Origin: Deltaproteobacteria bacterium
GTDB taxonomy: Bacteria > Desulfobacterota > Binatia > Binatales > Binataceae
DNA: 64,000 nucleotides
NCBI GenBank assembly: GCA_021780755.1
Contig: JAJXYF010000013.1
Coordinates: 1 to 64,000, forward strand
Direction: 5' to 3'
Every line of letters begins with the position of its first letter. The stretch's first letter is position 1. Positions 46,202 to 55,453 of this stretch are shown here, piece after piece. Position numbers and translations under genes: made by a program. A model generated the notes under the pieces. It was not told the origin of the DNA. It was given only the letters and a program-made list of their open reading frames with translations, and ran no database searches.

Positions 46202-47305
46202 CTACCGATTCCGATGGTCCCGCACGAGACCCGGCTCCTTCGGATGAGGATACGGATGCGGCGTCGGTACGATCTCCCGGGCAAACGCTTGCGCCCGCGT
46301 CGCCGCCTCCCGATAGATCGCCGCCAACGCATCCTCGGTCTCGTAGTCGAAGCTGTCCTGCAAGCGCTGCTCGAGGTCGCCGCCGCGCTCCGGCTGATGT
46401 TCCAGGTACCAACGCGCCGTGCGCCGCAGCGCCTCCTCCGGCGCGAGCGGATCGCGGTATCCCAACTCCTGCCTTATCTTATGCAGGTCCATCAGCTTGT
46501 GATGCGGTGTGATTTCCAGGCTCACCCCGCGCGCCGGATACGCCACCGCCGACGGCAGACTGATTATCTCGAATTCATGTTTCATCTCGTCGGCGATTAT
46601 TTCGACCACCTGCCGAACCGAAAATTGCCGCTCGTCGCCGCAGTTGTAAATCTGTCCCGCCGCCGCCTCCGGCCGATCCACCGCCAGCAATACCGCGTGC
46701 GCCAGGTTTCCCGCATAGCCATGCGTCATCAGGCCGAGTCCGCCCTCCGACAGGATTATGAATTTGCGCTTGTCGAGCGCGCGCCGGATTACACACCATT
46801 CGCGCGGCAGCAACTGGTACGGCCCATAGACATACGGGTAACGATAGACCGTGCCCCGCGGATGGGCCGCGAGGATCGCCTGCTCGGTGCTCGCTATCAA
46901 GTAGGAAAACCGATGTTCCGCCTCCGTCTGCACCGTTTGCGCGGTCTCCGGCGTCGGGATCGGCATTCCGATCGGAAAATTCGCCCCGGGCACGAAGTAT
47001 CCGCGATACGACGGCACCCCGCCGATCCCGATAAACTGCGCGGTCTTGCCCGCAAACGCCTCCGCGATCACCCGGATTCGCCCGTAGGTCGCGATCACGA
47101 CGTCGAACTTGCGCCCCGCAATCGCCGGATCGAGCGTCTCACGAAAATGCGGGTCCGTATGGATATGCTCGATATCGGCCGGTATCTCCGGTATTTCGTG
47201 CGTCCCCCGATGAAGTATCGTCACCGTGAACCCGCGCTCGCGCAGGCCGTTTACCAAAAATGGACCACTCGGACCGGTTCCGCCGATTACCAGGGCATTC
47301 TTCAT
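46202..47305 (-). CDS. NAD-dependent epimerase/dehydratase-like (extended SDR)
   Basis: 367 aa. The N-terminal dinucleotide motif GGTGPSG (residues 8-14) and the C-terminal substrate segment (RYPYVYGPYQLLPREW) place it among extended SDRs. At the Tyr-x3-Lys site it reads Y135-L-I-A-S139, so Lys is replaced and normal catalysis is doubtful. A relative of this type is common in soil bacteria beside CoA-ester genes. Substrate unknown. Divergent from the secreted protein gene that follows. Confidence 0.75.
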   Translation of the reverse strand: MKNALVIGGTGPSGPFLVNGLRERGFTVTILHRGTHEIPEIPADIEHIHTDPHFRETLDPAIAGRKFDVVIATYGRIRVIAEAFAGKTAQFIGIGGVPSYRGYFVPGANFPIGMPIPTPETAQTVQTEAEHRFSYLIASTEQAILAAHPRGTVYRYPYVYGPYQLLPREWCVIRRALDKRKFIILSEGGLGLMTHGYAGNLAHAVLLAVDRPEAAAGQIYNCGDERQFSVRQVVEIIADEMKHEFEIISLPSAVAYPARGVSLEITPHHKLMDLHKIRQELGYRDPLAPEEALRRTARWYLEHQPERGGDLEQRLQDSFDYETEDALAAIYREAATRAQAFAREIVPTPHPYPHPKEPGLVRDHRNR

Positions 47306-47374
47306 TACTCACTCCTCATTGCGCGGCGCGCGCTCGCCGATGGCTTCCGCCGCGCCCATGCTAAGATAAAGCCG

Positions 47375-48649
47375 ATGGCTGCGACAGACCTGCCCCTAAC
47401 CTTCAAACTGAAACTTCCTGCGCACTTGATTCGCGTGGCCGTGCTCGCCGTCCTCACCTCGATGCCGCCGATACTCGCGCCCGCGATCGCCAACGCTCAG
47501 GGCGCCCCGCCGCTCCGCGCCGTCCTCCTGCCGCGCCTCATCCCCGACGCGATTCGCCAGATGCTCCCGATCGTGTTCGACTCGCCCGCCGCCGGCGCCG
47601 CCGATCTCGTGCCGCAAAAAGTTTCCGTGGTCTCGATGGTGTACTGCGGCGGAGCTTCAAATGCCGCCGCGAACGCCTACGCCGTTGGTCTCGTCGTCCC
47701 CGGCGCCGCGCCCGCGTTATCGTCCCCCGCTCTTCACACCATCGATTGTGCCGCGCCGCTCGCCAACGTCGCCGCGCGCCTGATGAATCCAAACAACGGG
47801 CCCGCTTGGCTCGAAGTCATCCGCTTGCGCGCGTCATGGGTCCCGTGGCGGATGACGCTCGTCGTCGCCGACGCCGCCGGCACCGCAAAGCCCGGATACA
47901 CCGCCCCTAACCTCAAAGGCCTCGGCCAAATCGCCGCCTACAATACCTCCGGCATCCGCATCCTCGCCGGCCGCGGCAGTAACGTCGCCTTCGATCTCGC
48001 CATCGCCTTCCCCGGCTCCGCGATCATCGCCGTCGCGTTCCCGTCTCGCCAGGTGAGTAATCCGGCTCCCTACCTCAACGACCCCGCGGTCGCCAATGAA
48101 ATAGCCATTGCTCCCGCAATGAGTAATGTAATCCTCGACGCGCAATATACTTTCGTCAACCAGGTACTCCAACTCTACGGTTCTACTTTCGACATTCCGC
48201 TCCCGATCGAAGGCGTCACCGAGACCATCACGGCGAAGAATGTCAAAATCGCCGGCGCCGACAACACCATGACCGTTACGGGCGACCTCGAATATCGCTC
48301 CATCGACTACGCCGCCTCGATGAACTGCGAGGGCGACGACCTCGCCGTGCACCAGGTCACCCTCGACCCGCCCTCCGCCAACTGTAATCAGCAGGACCTG
48401 ATGGAGCGCTTGCAATGCCAGGGGCAGGGCGTCGCGATGTACGGCTCGAGCAAGGCCCTCGCCTCCGCCATTACTCAGTACTACCAGGGCCAACCGCTCC
48501 ACGTCTCCACGCAAGCCCATCCGCTGGATTTCGCGGTCGGCGATACTGATTACCAGGCCACCTTCCAGGCCCTGAAATCCAGCTCGCACGGCGGCGCCTT
48601 CAGCGAAGCCGGACGTGCGACCGTCCGCCGCGCCGTCAACACCCCCTAG
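47375..48649 (+). CDS. Large secreted protein, unknown function
   Basis: 424 aa from the ATG at 47375; the frame is open far upstream but that part only mirrors the opposite-strand epimerase gene. Residues ~18-42 are a signal peptide (VAVLAVLTSMPPILAPAIANAQ). The mature protein is rich in Ala, Pro, Asn and small residues, likely beta-rich, with four or five cysteines that could form disulfides. A central part (IEGVTETITAKNVKIAGADNTMTVTGDLEYRS) looks like repeated beta strands. No family recognised. Weak ribosome site. Confidence 0.55.
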   Translation: MAATDLPLTFKLKLPAHLIRVAVLAVLTSMPPILAPAIANAQGAPPLRAVLLPRLIPDAIRQMLPIVFDSPAAGAADLVPQKVSVVSMVYCGGASNAAANAYAVGLVVPGAAPALSSPALHTIDCAAPLANVAARLMNPNNGPAWLEVIRLRASWVPWRMTLVVADAAGTAKPGYTAPNLKGLGQIAAYNTSGIRILAGRGSNVAFDLAIAFPGSAIIAVAFPSRQVSNPAPYLNDPAVANEIAIAPAMSNVILDAQYTFVNQVLQLYGSTFDIPLPIEGVTETITAKNVKIAGADNTMTVTGDLEYRSIDYAASMNCEGDDLAVHQVTLDPPSANCNQQDLMERLQCQGQGVAMYGSSKALASAITQYYQGQPLHVSTQAHPLDFAVGDTDYQATFQALKSSSHGGAFSEAGRATVRRAVNTP

Positions 48650-48673
48650 CTGGTTCGTCCTCTACCCCTTTCC

Positions 48674-48719
48674 GTCATCCTGAACAAAGTGAAGGATCTC
48701 GCGCGGTCCTCCGCGCGTA
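48674..48719 (+). repeat. GTCATCCTGA-type dispersed repeat with hairpin
   Basis: GTCATCCTGAACAAAGTGAAGGATC followed by CGCGCGGTCCTCCGCGCG, the same unit as at 45982. It stands about 100 bases before palindromic repeat copy 3. Confidence 0.6.
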
Positions 48720-48815
48720 ATTCATTGGTCGAGGGCCCCGCGCGACTTGGCCGCCTACCCGCGCATCGCGAGCGTCGGTCGTTGACAGGCGTCCATCCAT
48801 GATGTGGTTTTCTCA

Positions 48816-48910
48816 GGGCGCAGCCCGCATCTTTACAAATGGGAAGTCTGAAACCTCTAGGAGGTTTCAGTTTCTCGAAAATTATAGGTTTTGAGTTCCT
48901 CAACAACTCT
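48816..48910. repeat. Dispersed palindromic repeat, copy 3 (full length)
   Basis: Left arm GGGCGCAGCCCGCATCTTT-ACAAATGGGAAGT, palindrome 48848-48857/48861-48870 with a 3-base loop, right arm with TATAGGTTTTGAGTTCCTC. Nearly identical in all parts to copies 4 and 6. It lies between two plus-strand genes. Confidence 0.85.
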
Positions 48911-49012
48911 CACCATTTCTTCCCCGAGACGCCTCCCCCTGCTCTTTTTATCGCTTGCCCGTGCGCGACCGATCTGAAAGGTTTTCATCCGGGTCGCGCT
49001 ACGACCCGCACG

Positions 49013-50344
49013 ATGAACGCCGCACCCGTCAGCTTTCCGCCCACCGACGCCAAAGCCACCGCCGCCACGGTACCCGAGCGCCGTTACCTCTGGGCGCTGC
49101 TCGCGATGCTGATGTCGGCGACCATCTTCGAAGGCTACGACATCACCATCTTCCACCTCTGCACCCCCGACATCGCCCGCACCTTCAACTTGGGCGATCG
49201 GGCCATCGGCGCGATCGCCACCGCCGTGCGCTTCGGCGGCATCCTCTCGTTCTTCGTCGTCACGCTCGCCGATCGCTATGGCCGCAAGCCGGTCATCGCG
49301 AACACCGTCCTGTGCTACGCGTTCTTCACCCTGATGACCGCGCTCTCTTCCGGGATGGTGACCTTCACGCTCTTTCAAAGCGCCTCCCAGGTCTTTCTGG
49401 CGGCCGAGTTCGGTATCGCGATCACCATCATCTGCGAGGAGTTTCCCGACCACCTGCGCGGACGCGCCATCTCCATCTTGCACATGGTCGCCTTCCTCGG
49501 CGTTGCCGCCGCCGGCACACTCTACGGCTACGTCGCCGAATCGAACTGGGGATGGCGCGGGATGTACTTCCTGGGCATCGCTCCGCTGCTCGCCGTCGCG
49601 TGGCTGCGGCGCGGCATGCGCGAGACCCTGCGCTATGGCGCGGTTCAGGACCGCCGGCGTGAAACCGCCGAAGATCACGAAGGCTTCTTCACCCCGATGT
49701 GGCGATGCCTCCGATCGGGCCAGGAGTCCTATCGTTCACGCCTCCTCCTGATCGCCGCCCTCTGCAACTGTATCGGTCTCGTCGGCGGTCCCACGATCTC
49801 TTTCTTCAGCCTCTACGCCAAGCGCGACCATCATTGGAAGTCGAGCCAGATCGGCGCCGCCATCGTCCTCGCCTACCTGATGGGCACCGTCGGCACCCTG
49901 CTCTGCGGCTACCTCCTCGATCGCATCGGGCGGCGGATCACCGCCGCACTCTTCTTCCTCGCGTCCGCGTTCGCGATGTTCGCGCTGTTCCGCTCGCAGA
50001 ACCACGGCGCGATGCTGCTCGCGCTGATGGCCACGATGTTCGCCTACCAGGGCGCCCGCACCGCCAACTCGGCGCTCTCGTCAGAACTCTTTCCCACCGG
50101 CGCCCGCGCCACCGGCTACTGCCTGACGGTCCAGGTGCTCGGCCAACTCGGCTGGATGTTGTCGCCGCTCGCCGTCGGCGCCCTCTCCGCTCCGCTCGGC
50201 GGTCTCGGCAACGCGGCGTCATTTTTCGCCGTCGGTCCGCTCGTCGGAATCGTCCTGATCCTCACTCTGGTGCCCGAGACCCGCGGCAAAACCCTCGAGG
50301 AACTGTCGCCCGACGCGCCGATGCCCTCCGCCCGCGCGCACTGA
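49013..50344 (+). CDS. MFS transporter (metabolite:H+ symporter type)
   Basis: 443 aa, 12 membrane segments. The start at 49013 is chosen because it begins a normal soluble N-tail followed by the first helix (WALLAMLMSATIFEGYDITIF). Motif A is DRYGRKPVI; the paired C-terminal motif is DRIGRRITA. FEGYDITIFHLCTPDIA resembles aromatic-acid/sugar-type members that import organic acids. The last segment (PETRGKTLEELSP) is the conserved end motif of the sugar-porter/AAHS branch. Substrate unknown. Confidence 0.8.
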   Translation: MNAAPVSFPPTDAKATAATVPERRYLWALLAMLMSATIFEGYDITIFHLCTPDIARTFNLGDRAIGAIATAVRFGGILSFFVVTLADRYGRKPVIANTVLCYAFFTLMTALSSGMVTFTLFQSASQVFLAAEFGIAITIICEEFPDHLRGRAISILHMVAFLGVAAAGTLYGYVAESNWGWRGMYFLGIAPLLAVAWLRRGMRETLRYGAVQDRRRETAEDHEGFFTPMWRCLRSGQESYRSRLLLIAALCNCIGLVGGPTISFFSLYAKRDHHWKSSQIGAAIVLAYLMGTVGTLLCGYLLDRIGRRITAALFFLASAFAMFALFRSQNHGAMLLALMATMFAYQGARTANSALSSELFPTGARATGYCLTVQVLGQLGWMLSPLAVGALSAPLGGLGNAASFFAVGPLVGIVLILTLVPETRGKTLEELSPDAPMPSARAH

Positions 50345-50382
50345 GGCCCACCGGCTCTCAATCCAGTCGGCCCGCCCCTTTC

Positions 50383-50418
50383 TTGACTGATCGTTCCAAC
50401 TTGACTGATCGTTCCAAA
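50383..50418. promoter_or_regulatory. Tandem 18-base direct repeat, operator-like, before the GST gene
   Basis: TTGACTGATCGTTCCAAC is repeated at once as TTGACTGATCGTTCCAAA. Each unit is an imperfect dyad centred on GATC, as in many TetR-family operators. The pair lies about 75 bases before the GST start and suggests control by a regulator not in this window. Confidence 0.5.
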
Positions 50419-50491
50419 ATCGCTACGTTTTCCCCTCACAGGTAACCGCGACACGCATCGTCGGACCAATTACGCACCGAGGTCGCTCTAG

Positions 50492-51175
50492 ATGAGTTCA
50501 CCCCAAATCGATCTTTACACCGCCTCTACTCCCAACGGATGGAAAGTGTCCGTCTATCTGGAAGAGGTCGGGATGCCTTACAACGTCCACAAGATTGATC
50601 TCGGCGCCGGCGACCAGAAAAAACCCGAGTTTCTCGCCATCTGCCCCAACGGCCGCATTCCCGCCATCGTGGACCGCGGCAATGGCGACTTCGCCGTCTT
50701 CGAAACCGGCGCCATCCTGCTCTACCTCGCGCGCAAGACCGGCAAGCTGTTGCCGAAAGACGAAAAAGGCGAGTCGCGCGTCACTCAATGGCTGATGTTC
50801 CAGATGGCCGGCATCGGCCCGATGATGGGTCAGGCCAACGTCTTCTATCGCTACTTCCCGGAAAAAATCCCGTCCGCGATCCATCGCTATCACAGCGAAT
50901 GCCGCCGCCTCTTTGAAGTGCTCGAAACGCAACTCAAGGGCCGCGAATTTCTCTGCGACGAATACAGCATCGCCGATATCGCCAACTGGTGCTGGGTGCG
51001 CATCTACCAGTGGAGCGGCGTCAAGATCGACGGCCTCACCAACCTGCAGGCCTGGATCGACCGGATGGAAGCGCGACCGGCATGCCAGCGCGGCATCGCG
51101 GTGCCGGAGCCGCTGATCCTTAAGGAACCCACTCCGGAGATGCTGAAGACGGCGCAAAAACTGGTCACCCGCTAG
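50492..51175 (+). CDS. Glutathione S-transferase, YfcG/YghU-like
   Basis: 227 aa. The thioredoxin-like N-domain carries the nu-class pattern [15 protein letters not shown] with Thr13 and Asn15 at the glutathione thiol, and [28 protein letters not shown] with the cis-Pro and the glutathione-binding Glu/Thr. The helical C-domain ([16 protein letters not shown]) completes the fold. Related E. coli enzymes reduce disulfides of glutathione. A tandem operator-like repeat precedes it, so expression may be inducible. Confidence 0.85.
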   Translation: MSSPQIDLYTASTPNGWKVSVYLEEVGMPYNVHKIDLGAGDQKKPEFLAICPNGRIPAIVDRGNGDFAVFETGAILLYLARKTGKLLPKDEKGESRVTQWLMFQMAGIGPMMGQANVFYRYFPEKIPSAIHRYHSECRRLFEVLETQLKGREFLCDEYSIADIANWCWVRIYQWSGVKIDGLTNLQAWIDRMEARPACQRGIAVPEPLILKEPTPEMLKTAQKLVTR

Positions 51176-51340
51176 CCGCTTCAAAGCCCGCAAGACCGCG
51201 ACCAGGGGACGCGATGCTCGAGTACCGCATCCTCGCGAAAATCATCCCGCTCGATTGAGGTGTGTCGGTATCGCCGGCGGACTCGCGCACCGCGCGATCA
51301 TTCTGGTATCAGTACTGCACTCCGATCCCGTGAGGCGAAC

Positions 51341-51793
51341 ATGGCAGGAAAATATTTCGAGGAATTCCGCGTCGGCGACGTCTTCAAGCATCAGCCCAGC
51401 CGCACCGTTACCGAGACCGACAATCTGCTCTTTTCGACGCTGACCATGAATGTGCAGCCGCTGCATCTCGATGCCGAGTTCTCCAAGAATACCGAGTTCG
51501 GCCAGCGCCTGGTCAATTCGATCTTCACCCTCGGGCTGGTCGTCGGACTCTCGGTCGGCGAACTCACGCTCGGCACCACCGTCGGCAATCTCGGCTTCGA
51601 AAAGACCGAGTTTCCTAAGCCGGTCTTTATCGGCGACACCATCACCGCGGAAACCGAGATTATCGAAGTGCGCGAGTCCAGGTCGCGTCCGCAATGGGGT
51701 ATCGTGCAGTTCGAGCATCGCGGCGTGAATCAGCGCGGCGAGATCGTCGTCAAGTCGCGACGGCTCGGCATGATGCGGCGCAAGCCCGCCTGA
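51341..51793 (+). CDS. MaoC-family dehydratase (mesaconyl-/enoyl-CoA hydratase type)
   Basis: 150 aa hot-dog fold. The hydratase-2 motif is recognisable: [19 protein letters not shown] with Asn37 and His42 at the positions of the catalytic pair. The start at 51341 has GAGG upstream. A CoA-ester lyase gene follows on the other strand; mesaconyl-CoA hydratase and malyl-CoA lyase belong together in the ethylmalonyl-CoA and related pathways, so a role in methylmalyl- or malyl-CoA turnover is a reasonable guess. Confidence 0.8.
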   Translation: MAGKYFEEFRVGDVFKHQPSRTVTETDNLLFSTLTMNVQPLHLDAEFSKNTEFGQRLVNSIFTLGLVVGLSVGELTLGTTVGNLGFEKTEFPKPVFIGDTITAETEIIEVRESRSRPQWGIVQFEHRGVNQRGEIVVKSRRLGMMRRKPA

Positions 51794-51967
51794 CCCGCCC
51801 CAGCCCCGGCACGGCCTCCCCACACTGAACCCTCGCCCCCCCTTCCTTTTCAGGGAAGGGGCCGGGGGTTAGGTTTCCTGGCCGCGCGCAACTTCGCCAC
51901 CCACCCGAGCATCGCGAGCGTTAATCAATGAAACACGCGCGCGTCATTCCCTCATAAGGTTTTCTCA

Positions 51968-52060
51968 GGGCGAAGCCCGCATCTTTACAAATGGGAAGTC
52001 TGAAACCTCGCGAGGTTTCAGTTTCTTGAAGGCTATAGTTCCGAGTTCCTTGACCACTCG
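51968..52060. repeat. Dispersed palindromic repeat, copy 4 (full length)
   Basis: Left arm GGGCGAAGCCCGCATCTTT-ACAAATGGGAAGT. The palindrome CTGAAACCTCGCGAGGTTTCAG (52000-52021) has no loop here. The right arm is present with minor changes. It lies between convergent MaoC and CoA lyase genes. Confidence 0.85.
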
Positions 52061-52071
52061 CCCCTTCTCTT

Positions 52072-52968
52072 CTACCCCACGCCCAGCTCCGCCGCCCATT
52101 TCAGCATGTCGCGCGCGACTTTCAGATGTGCCGTATCGATCATCATCCCGTTGTGAATCAGCACCGAGCTGCCCGCGCTCTCGCATTGCTCGACCGCCGC
52201 GATCAGTTCCTTCCAATGCGCGATCTGGTCCTTGGTCGGTGTGAAGACCTCGTTGACGATCGCGACGTGCGACGGATGGATCAGCAGCATCCCGTTGTAG
52301 CCGAACGCGCGCGTCCGAATCGCCTCGGCGCGCAACCCGTCGAGGTCCTGGATGTCCCACCATCCGCGCCCGCCCATCGGATACGCGATATTCGCCGCGC
52401 GCGCATCGAGCAGCACCTTCGAGATATAGTAGAAGGCCTCCTGGCCCTCGGGCGTCCATTGAAACCCGATCGCGCGCGCGATATCGCCGTCCTTGCCGGT
52501 CAGACCGCCCAGATGGGCTACGCGCGCCGACGCGATCGCGACTTCATACGCCTGCCGCATCCCCTGCGCGGTCTCGAGCACCGGATCGATCAGAACGGTG
52601 CCCGGCTCGATCCCGTGCTTGCGCTCCAGAAATTCGATTATCGTGTCGCAGCGCTTGACGTCCTCGGGGCCGACGACCTTCGGCAACATCACGCAGTACA
52701 GTTCCTTGCACACCACCGCGTCGAGGTCCGCCCACGTGAGGCCGGTCTCGAAGTCGTTGACGCGCACGAAGATCGTCTGTCCCGCGCGGCCCAACTCCTC
52801 GACCATCTTGCGCACGGTGCCGCGCGCGCGCTCCTTGTCGGGCAGCGCGACGGCGTCCTCGAGGTCGAGAATCAACGCGTCCGCGCCGAATCGGGGCGCC
52901 TTTTGAATCCGGTCCTCGCGATTACCGGGCACGAACAGGGCTGAACGGATAGGTTTGACGCGACGCAC
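52072..52968 (-). CDS. HpcH/HpaI-family CoA ester lyase (malyl-/citryl-CoA lyase-like)
   Basis: 298 aa from the GTG at 52968, chosen because AGGAGG lies 8 bases upstream; the longer TTG form starts inside that ribosome site. The family start RSALFVPGN and the metal loop LDLEDAVALPDKERAR are clear, with a later ETAQGMRQAY segment carrying the second acidic ligand. These Mg enzymes cleave malyl-CoA, methylmalyl-CoA or citryl-CoA to acetyl- or propionyl-CoA and a keto acid. The nearby MaoC hydratase may act just before or after it. Confidence 0.85.
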   Translation of the reverse strand: MRRVKPIRSALFVPGNREDRIQKAPRFGADALILDLEDAVALPDKERARGTVRKMVEELGRAGQTIFVRVNDFETGLTWADLDAVVCKELYCVMLPKVVGPEDVKRCDTIIEFLERKHGIEPGTVLIDPVLETAQGMRQAYEVAIASARVAHLGGLTGKDGDIARAIGFQWTPEGQEAFYYISKVLLDARAANIAYPMGGRGWWDIQDLDGLRAEAIRTRAFGYNGMLLIHPSHVAIVNEVFTPTKDQIAHWKELIAAVEQCESAGSSVLIHNGMMIDTAHLKVARDMLKWAAELGVG

Positions 52969-53129
52969 GATAGCGGCCTCCTGCAAGCTGAGTTACTGAC
53001 GCTATTACTTAGCATCATCGCAGCGGCAGATTGAAAGGCGACGTGGGGCCGGCTCCGGCACTGCGCTCTTTCGGAATTCCTGGCAGGCTCCGGATAAGGG
53101 TAGGCGCTCCATCACTCGATTTTCCAAAA

Positions 53130-53220
53130 GGGCGTAGCCCGCATCTTACAAACGGGAAGTCTGAAACCTCCATGAGGTTTCAGTTTCTGAAAGGGCTATA
53201 AGTTTTGCGCTCTTCGACCG
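53130..53220. repeat. Dispersed palindromic repeat, copy 5
   Basis: Left arm GGGCGTAGCCCGCATCTT-ACAAACGGGAAGT, palindrome 53161-53170/53174-53183 with loop CAT, and right arm ending AGTTTTGCGCTCTTCGACCG, which matches copy 1 better than copy 3. It lies in a divergent space between the CoA lyase and aguB. Confidence 0.85.
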
Positions 53221-53285
53221 CTTGATCTTCGCGCTTCACTCTCCCGTGGTAGCGTGCGCGCCGCGCGGCTGCTATCACGATCACG

Positions 53286-54155
53286 ATGGACGCGGGACAC
53301 CTTCGCATCGGCCTCATCCAGATGAGTTGTGCGGCCGACCCGGCGCCGAATCTCGACAAGGCCGCCGCTCGCATCGAGGAAGCGGCCGGCCGCGGCGCGA
53401 CCGTGGTCTGCCTGCAGGAGCTTTTTCGCTCGCGGTACTTCTGCCAGTCCGAACGCAATGAGATGTTCGATCTCGCCGAGCCGATTCCGGGTCCGGCGAC
53501 TGAACGACTCGCACGCGTCGCCGCCGCGCAAAACGTCGTGATCATCGCCCCGGTCTTCGAGCGCCGCGCCGCCGGTGTCTATCACAACTCCGCCGTCGTC
53601 ATCGACGAAACCGGACGCATCGCCGGCCTCTACCGCAAGATGCACATCCCGGACGACCCCGGCTATTACGAGAAATTCTACTTCGCACCCGGCGACCTCG
53701 ACTTCATCGCGCATCGCACCAGCCGCGGCTCGCTCGGCGTGCTGATTTGCTGGGACCAATGGTTCCCTGAGGCGGCGCGCCTGACCGCGCTATCCGGCGC
53801 GCAGATTCTCTTCTATCCGACCGCCATTGGATGGACTCCCGAGATGTCGCCGGCCATGCGCACGCGAATCCACAACGCATGGGAAACCGTGCAGCGCGGC
53901 CACGCCATCGCCAACGGGGTCTTCGTCGCCGCGGTCAATCGCACCGGCCGCGAGGGCGACCTCGAATTCTGGGGCAACTCCTTCGTCGCCGATCCATTCG
54001 GCGAGATTATCGCGCGCGCGGACTCGGCGAAGGAAGAGACCCTGGTCGTCGATTGCGACTTGAACCTGATCGAGGAAACCCGCCGCAACTGGCCGTTTCT
54101 GCGCGACCGCCGCATCGACGCGTACCACGATCTGACGCGCCGCTTCAGAAGCTGA
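53286..54155 (+). CDS. aguB: N-carbamoylputrescine amidase
   Basis: 289 aa nitrilase-superfamily enzyme with the Glu-Lys-Cys triad at Glu45 (CLQELFRSRYFC), Lys118 (YRKMHIPDD) and Cys155 (LICWDQWFPEAAR); the last block is characteristic of AguB. It hydrolyses N-carbamoylputrescine to putrescine, CO2 and ammonia. The agmatine deiminase gene begins one base after its stop, so the two form the agmatine-to-putrescine operon in reverse reaction order. Cytoplasmic. Confidence 0.9.
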   Translation: MDAGHLRIGLIQMSCAADPAPNLDKAAARIEEAAGRGATVVCLQELFRSRYFCQSERNEMFDLAEPIPGPATERLARVAAAQNVVIIAPVFERRAAGVYHNSAVVIDETGRIAGLYRKMHIPDDPGYYEKFYFAPGDLDFIAHRTSRGSLGVLICWDQWFPEAARLTALSGAQILFYPTAIGWTPEMSPAMRTRIHNAWETVQRGHAIANGVFVAAVNRTGREGDLEFWGNSFVADPFGEIIARADSAKEETLVVDCDLNLIEETRRNWPFLRDRRIDAYHDLTRRFRS

Positions 54156-54156
54156 C

Positions 54157-55242
54157 GTGAGCATGCTGGCACCGGAACTTGAGCGGCGGCTGTCGTCGTA
54201 TCGGATGCCCCCCGAATGGGCCCCGCATCTCGCCACTTACATCGTATGGCCGCATAACCTCGACACCTGGCCGGGGAAATTCGCGCGGATTCCGCCTCTG
54301 TTCGCGCAAATGGCCGCGGCGATCGCCCATTTCGAACCCGTGCGCATTCTGGTCAACGATGCGGACGCGATCGCCGAGGTGCGCGCGATGATCGCGAACG
54401 CGCCGACGCCCGACGACTCGCCCGTCCGGCTCGATCGCATCAACCTCATCGCGATCCCGACCAACGATTCGTGGATTCGCGATCACGGTCCGATCTTCGT
54501 CAATCGTTTTTCGAGCGCAAGCCCCAATTCGCCCGCGCAAATCGCGCTCGACTGGCGCTTCAACTCGTGGGGCGAGAAGTACGGACGCTACGACCTCGAC
54601 GACGTCGTCCCGCGCCGCCTCGGCGAGTATTACGGCTTCGACGTCATCGAGCCGGGTATCGTGCTCGAAGGCGGATCGATCGACGTCAACGGCGCCGGCT
54701 CGCTCTTAACCACCGAGGCGTGCCTGCTGAACCGTAATCGCAACCCGTCGCTCAGCCGCACCGAAATCGAAGCGTACCTGCGTGCCGGTCTGGGCGTGAC
54801 CAACATCTGCTGGCTCGGCGACGGCATCGCGGGCGACGATACCGACGGCCATATCGACGACCTCGCGCGCTTCGTCGCTCCGCGTACGATCGTGACCGTG
54901 GTCGAGAGCGATCCCGCCGACGCGAATTATCGGGTGCTCGACGACAACCTCGCTCGCCTGCGCGCGTTGCGCGATGAGCATGATCGTCCGTTCACGATCG
55001 AAACCTTGCCGATGCCGCCCGCGCTCCATTACGACGGTACGCGGCTGCCGGCCTCGTATGCGAACTTCTACGTCGTCAACAGCGGCGTGATCGTACCGAC
55101 CTTCGATTGTGCCGCCGACGCCGTCGCCATCGCGACCCTCGAACGACTGTTCCCGGACCGCCGCGTCGTCGGCCTGCCCGCAACCGACCTCGTATGGGGA
55201 CTCGGCGCAGTCCATTGCCTGACCCAGCAACACCCTCTTTAA
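54157..55242 (+). CDS. aguA: Agmatine deiminase
   Basis: 361 aa from the GTG at 54157, directly after aguB. Porphyromonas-type peptidylarginine-deiminase fold: TNDSWIRDHGPIFV, EGGSIDVNGAGSLLTTEACLL and the active Cys354 in GAVHCLTQQHP. The motif GDDTDGHIDDLARFV supplies the His/Asp pair. It converts agmatine to N-carbamoylputrescine, the substrate of AguB. An ATG at 54163 would remove two residues. No arginine decarboxylase gene is in the window. Confidence 0.9.
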   Translation: MSMLAPELERRLSSYRMPPEWAPHLATYIVWPHNLDTWPGKFARIPPLFAQMAAAIAHFEPVRILVNDADAIAEVRAMIANAPTPDDSPVRLDRINLIAIPTNDSWIRDHGPIFVNRFSSASPNSPAQIALDWRFNSWGEKYGRYDLDDVVPRRLGEYYGFDVIEPGIVLEGGSIDVNGAGSLLTTEACLLNRNRNPSLSRTEIEAYLRAGLGVTNICWLGDGIAGDDTDGHIDDLARFVAPRTIVTVVESDPADANYRVLDDNLARLRALRDEHDRPFTIETLPMPPALHYDGTRLPASYANFYVVNSGVIVPTFDCAADAVAIATLERLFPDRRVVGLPATDLVWGLGAVHCLTQQHPL

Positions 55243-55349
55243 GTGATTGGACGCTCACGACGCTCGGGCAGGCGGCCAAGTCCCGCGGTAAAGGACAGCG
55301 CGAGCGATTGTAGAGACCCCGGGCCCTTGAACATCATTCAGGTTCCACA

Positions 55350-55434
55350 GGGCGCAGCCCGCATCTTCACAAATGGGAAGTCTGAAACCTCTATGAGGTT
55401 TCAGAAAGCTATAGGTTTTGAGTTCCTCAACCAC
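55350..55434. repeat. Dispersed palindromic repeat, copy 6
   Basis: Left arm GGGCGCAGCCCGCATCTTC-ACAAATGGGAAGT, palindrome 55382-55391/55395-55404, right arm lacking the TTTCT stretch but keeping AAGCTATAGGTTTTGAGTTC. It lies between convergent aguA and the CoA transferase gene. At 55256-55286 the sequence CGCTCGGGCAGGCGGCC is an inverted match to a segment that precedes copy 3 (48746-48777). Confidence 0.85.
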
Positions 55435-55453
55435 TGCCTCATGCTCCGATCGC

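Noticed and set aside
46214..47374. The long plus-strand frame before the secreted protein gene
   Set aside because: It lies opposite the epimerase gene and its sequence is an Arg-rich mirror of it; the signal peptide begins only after the ATG at 47375.
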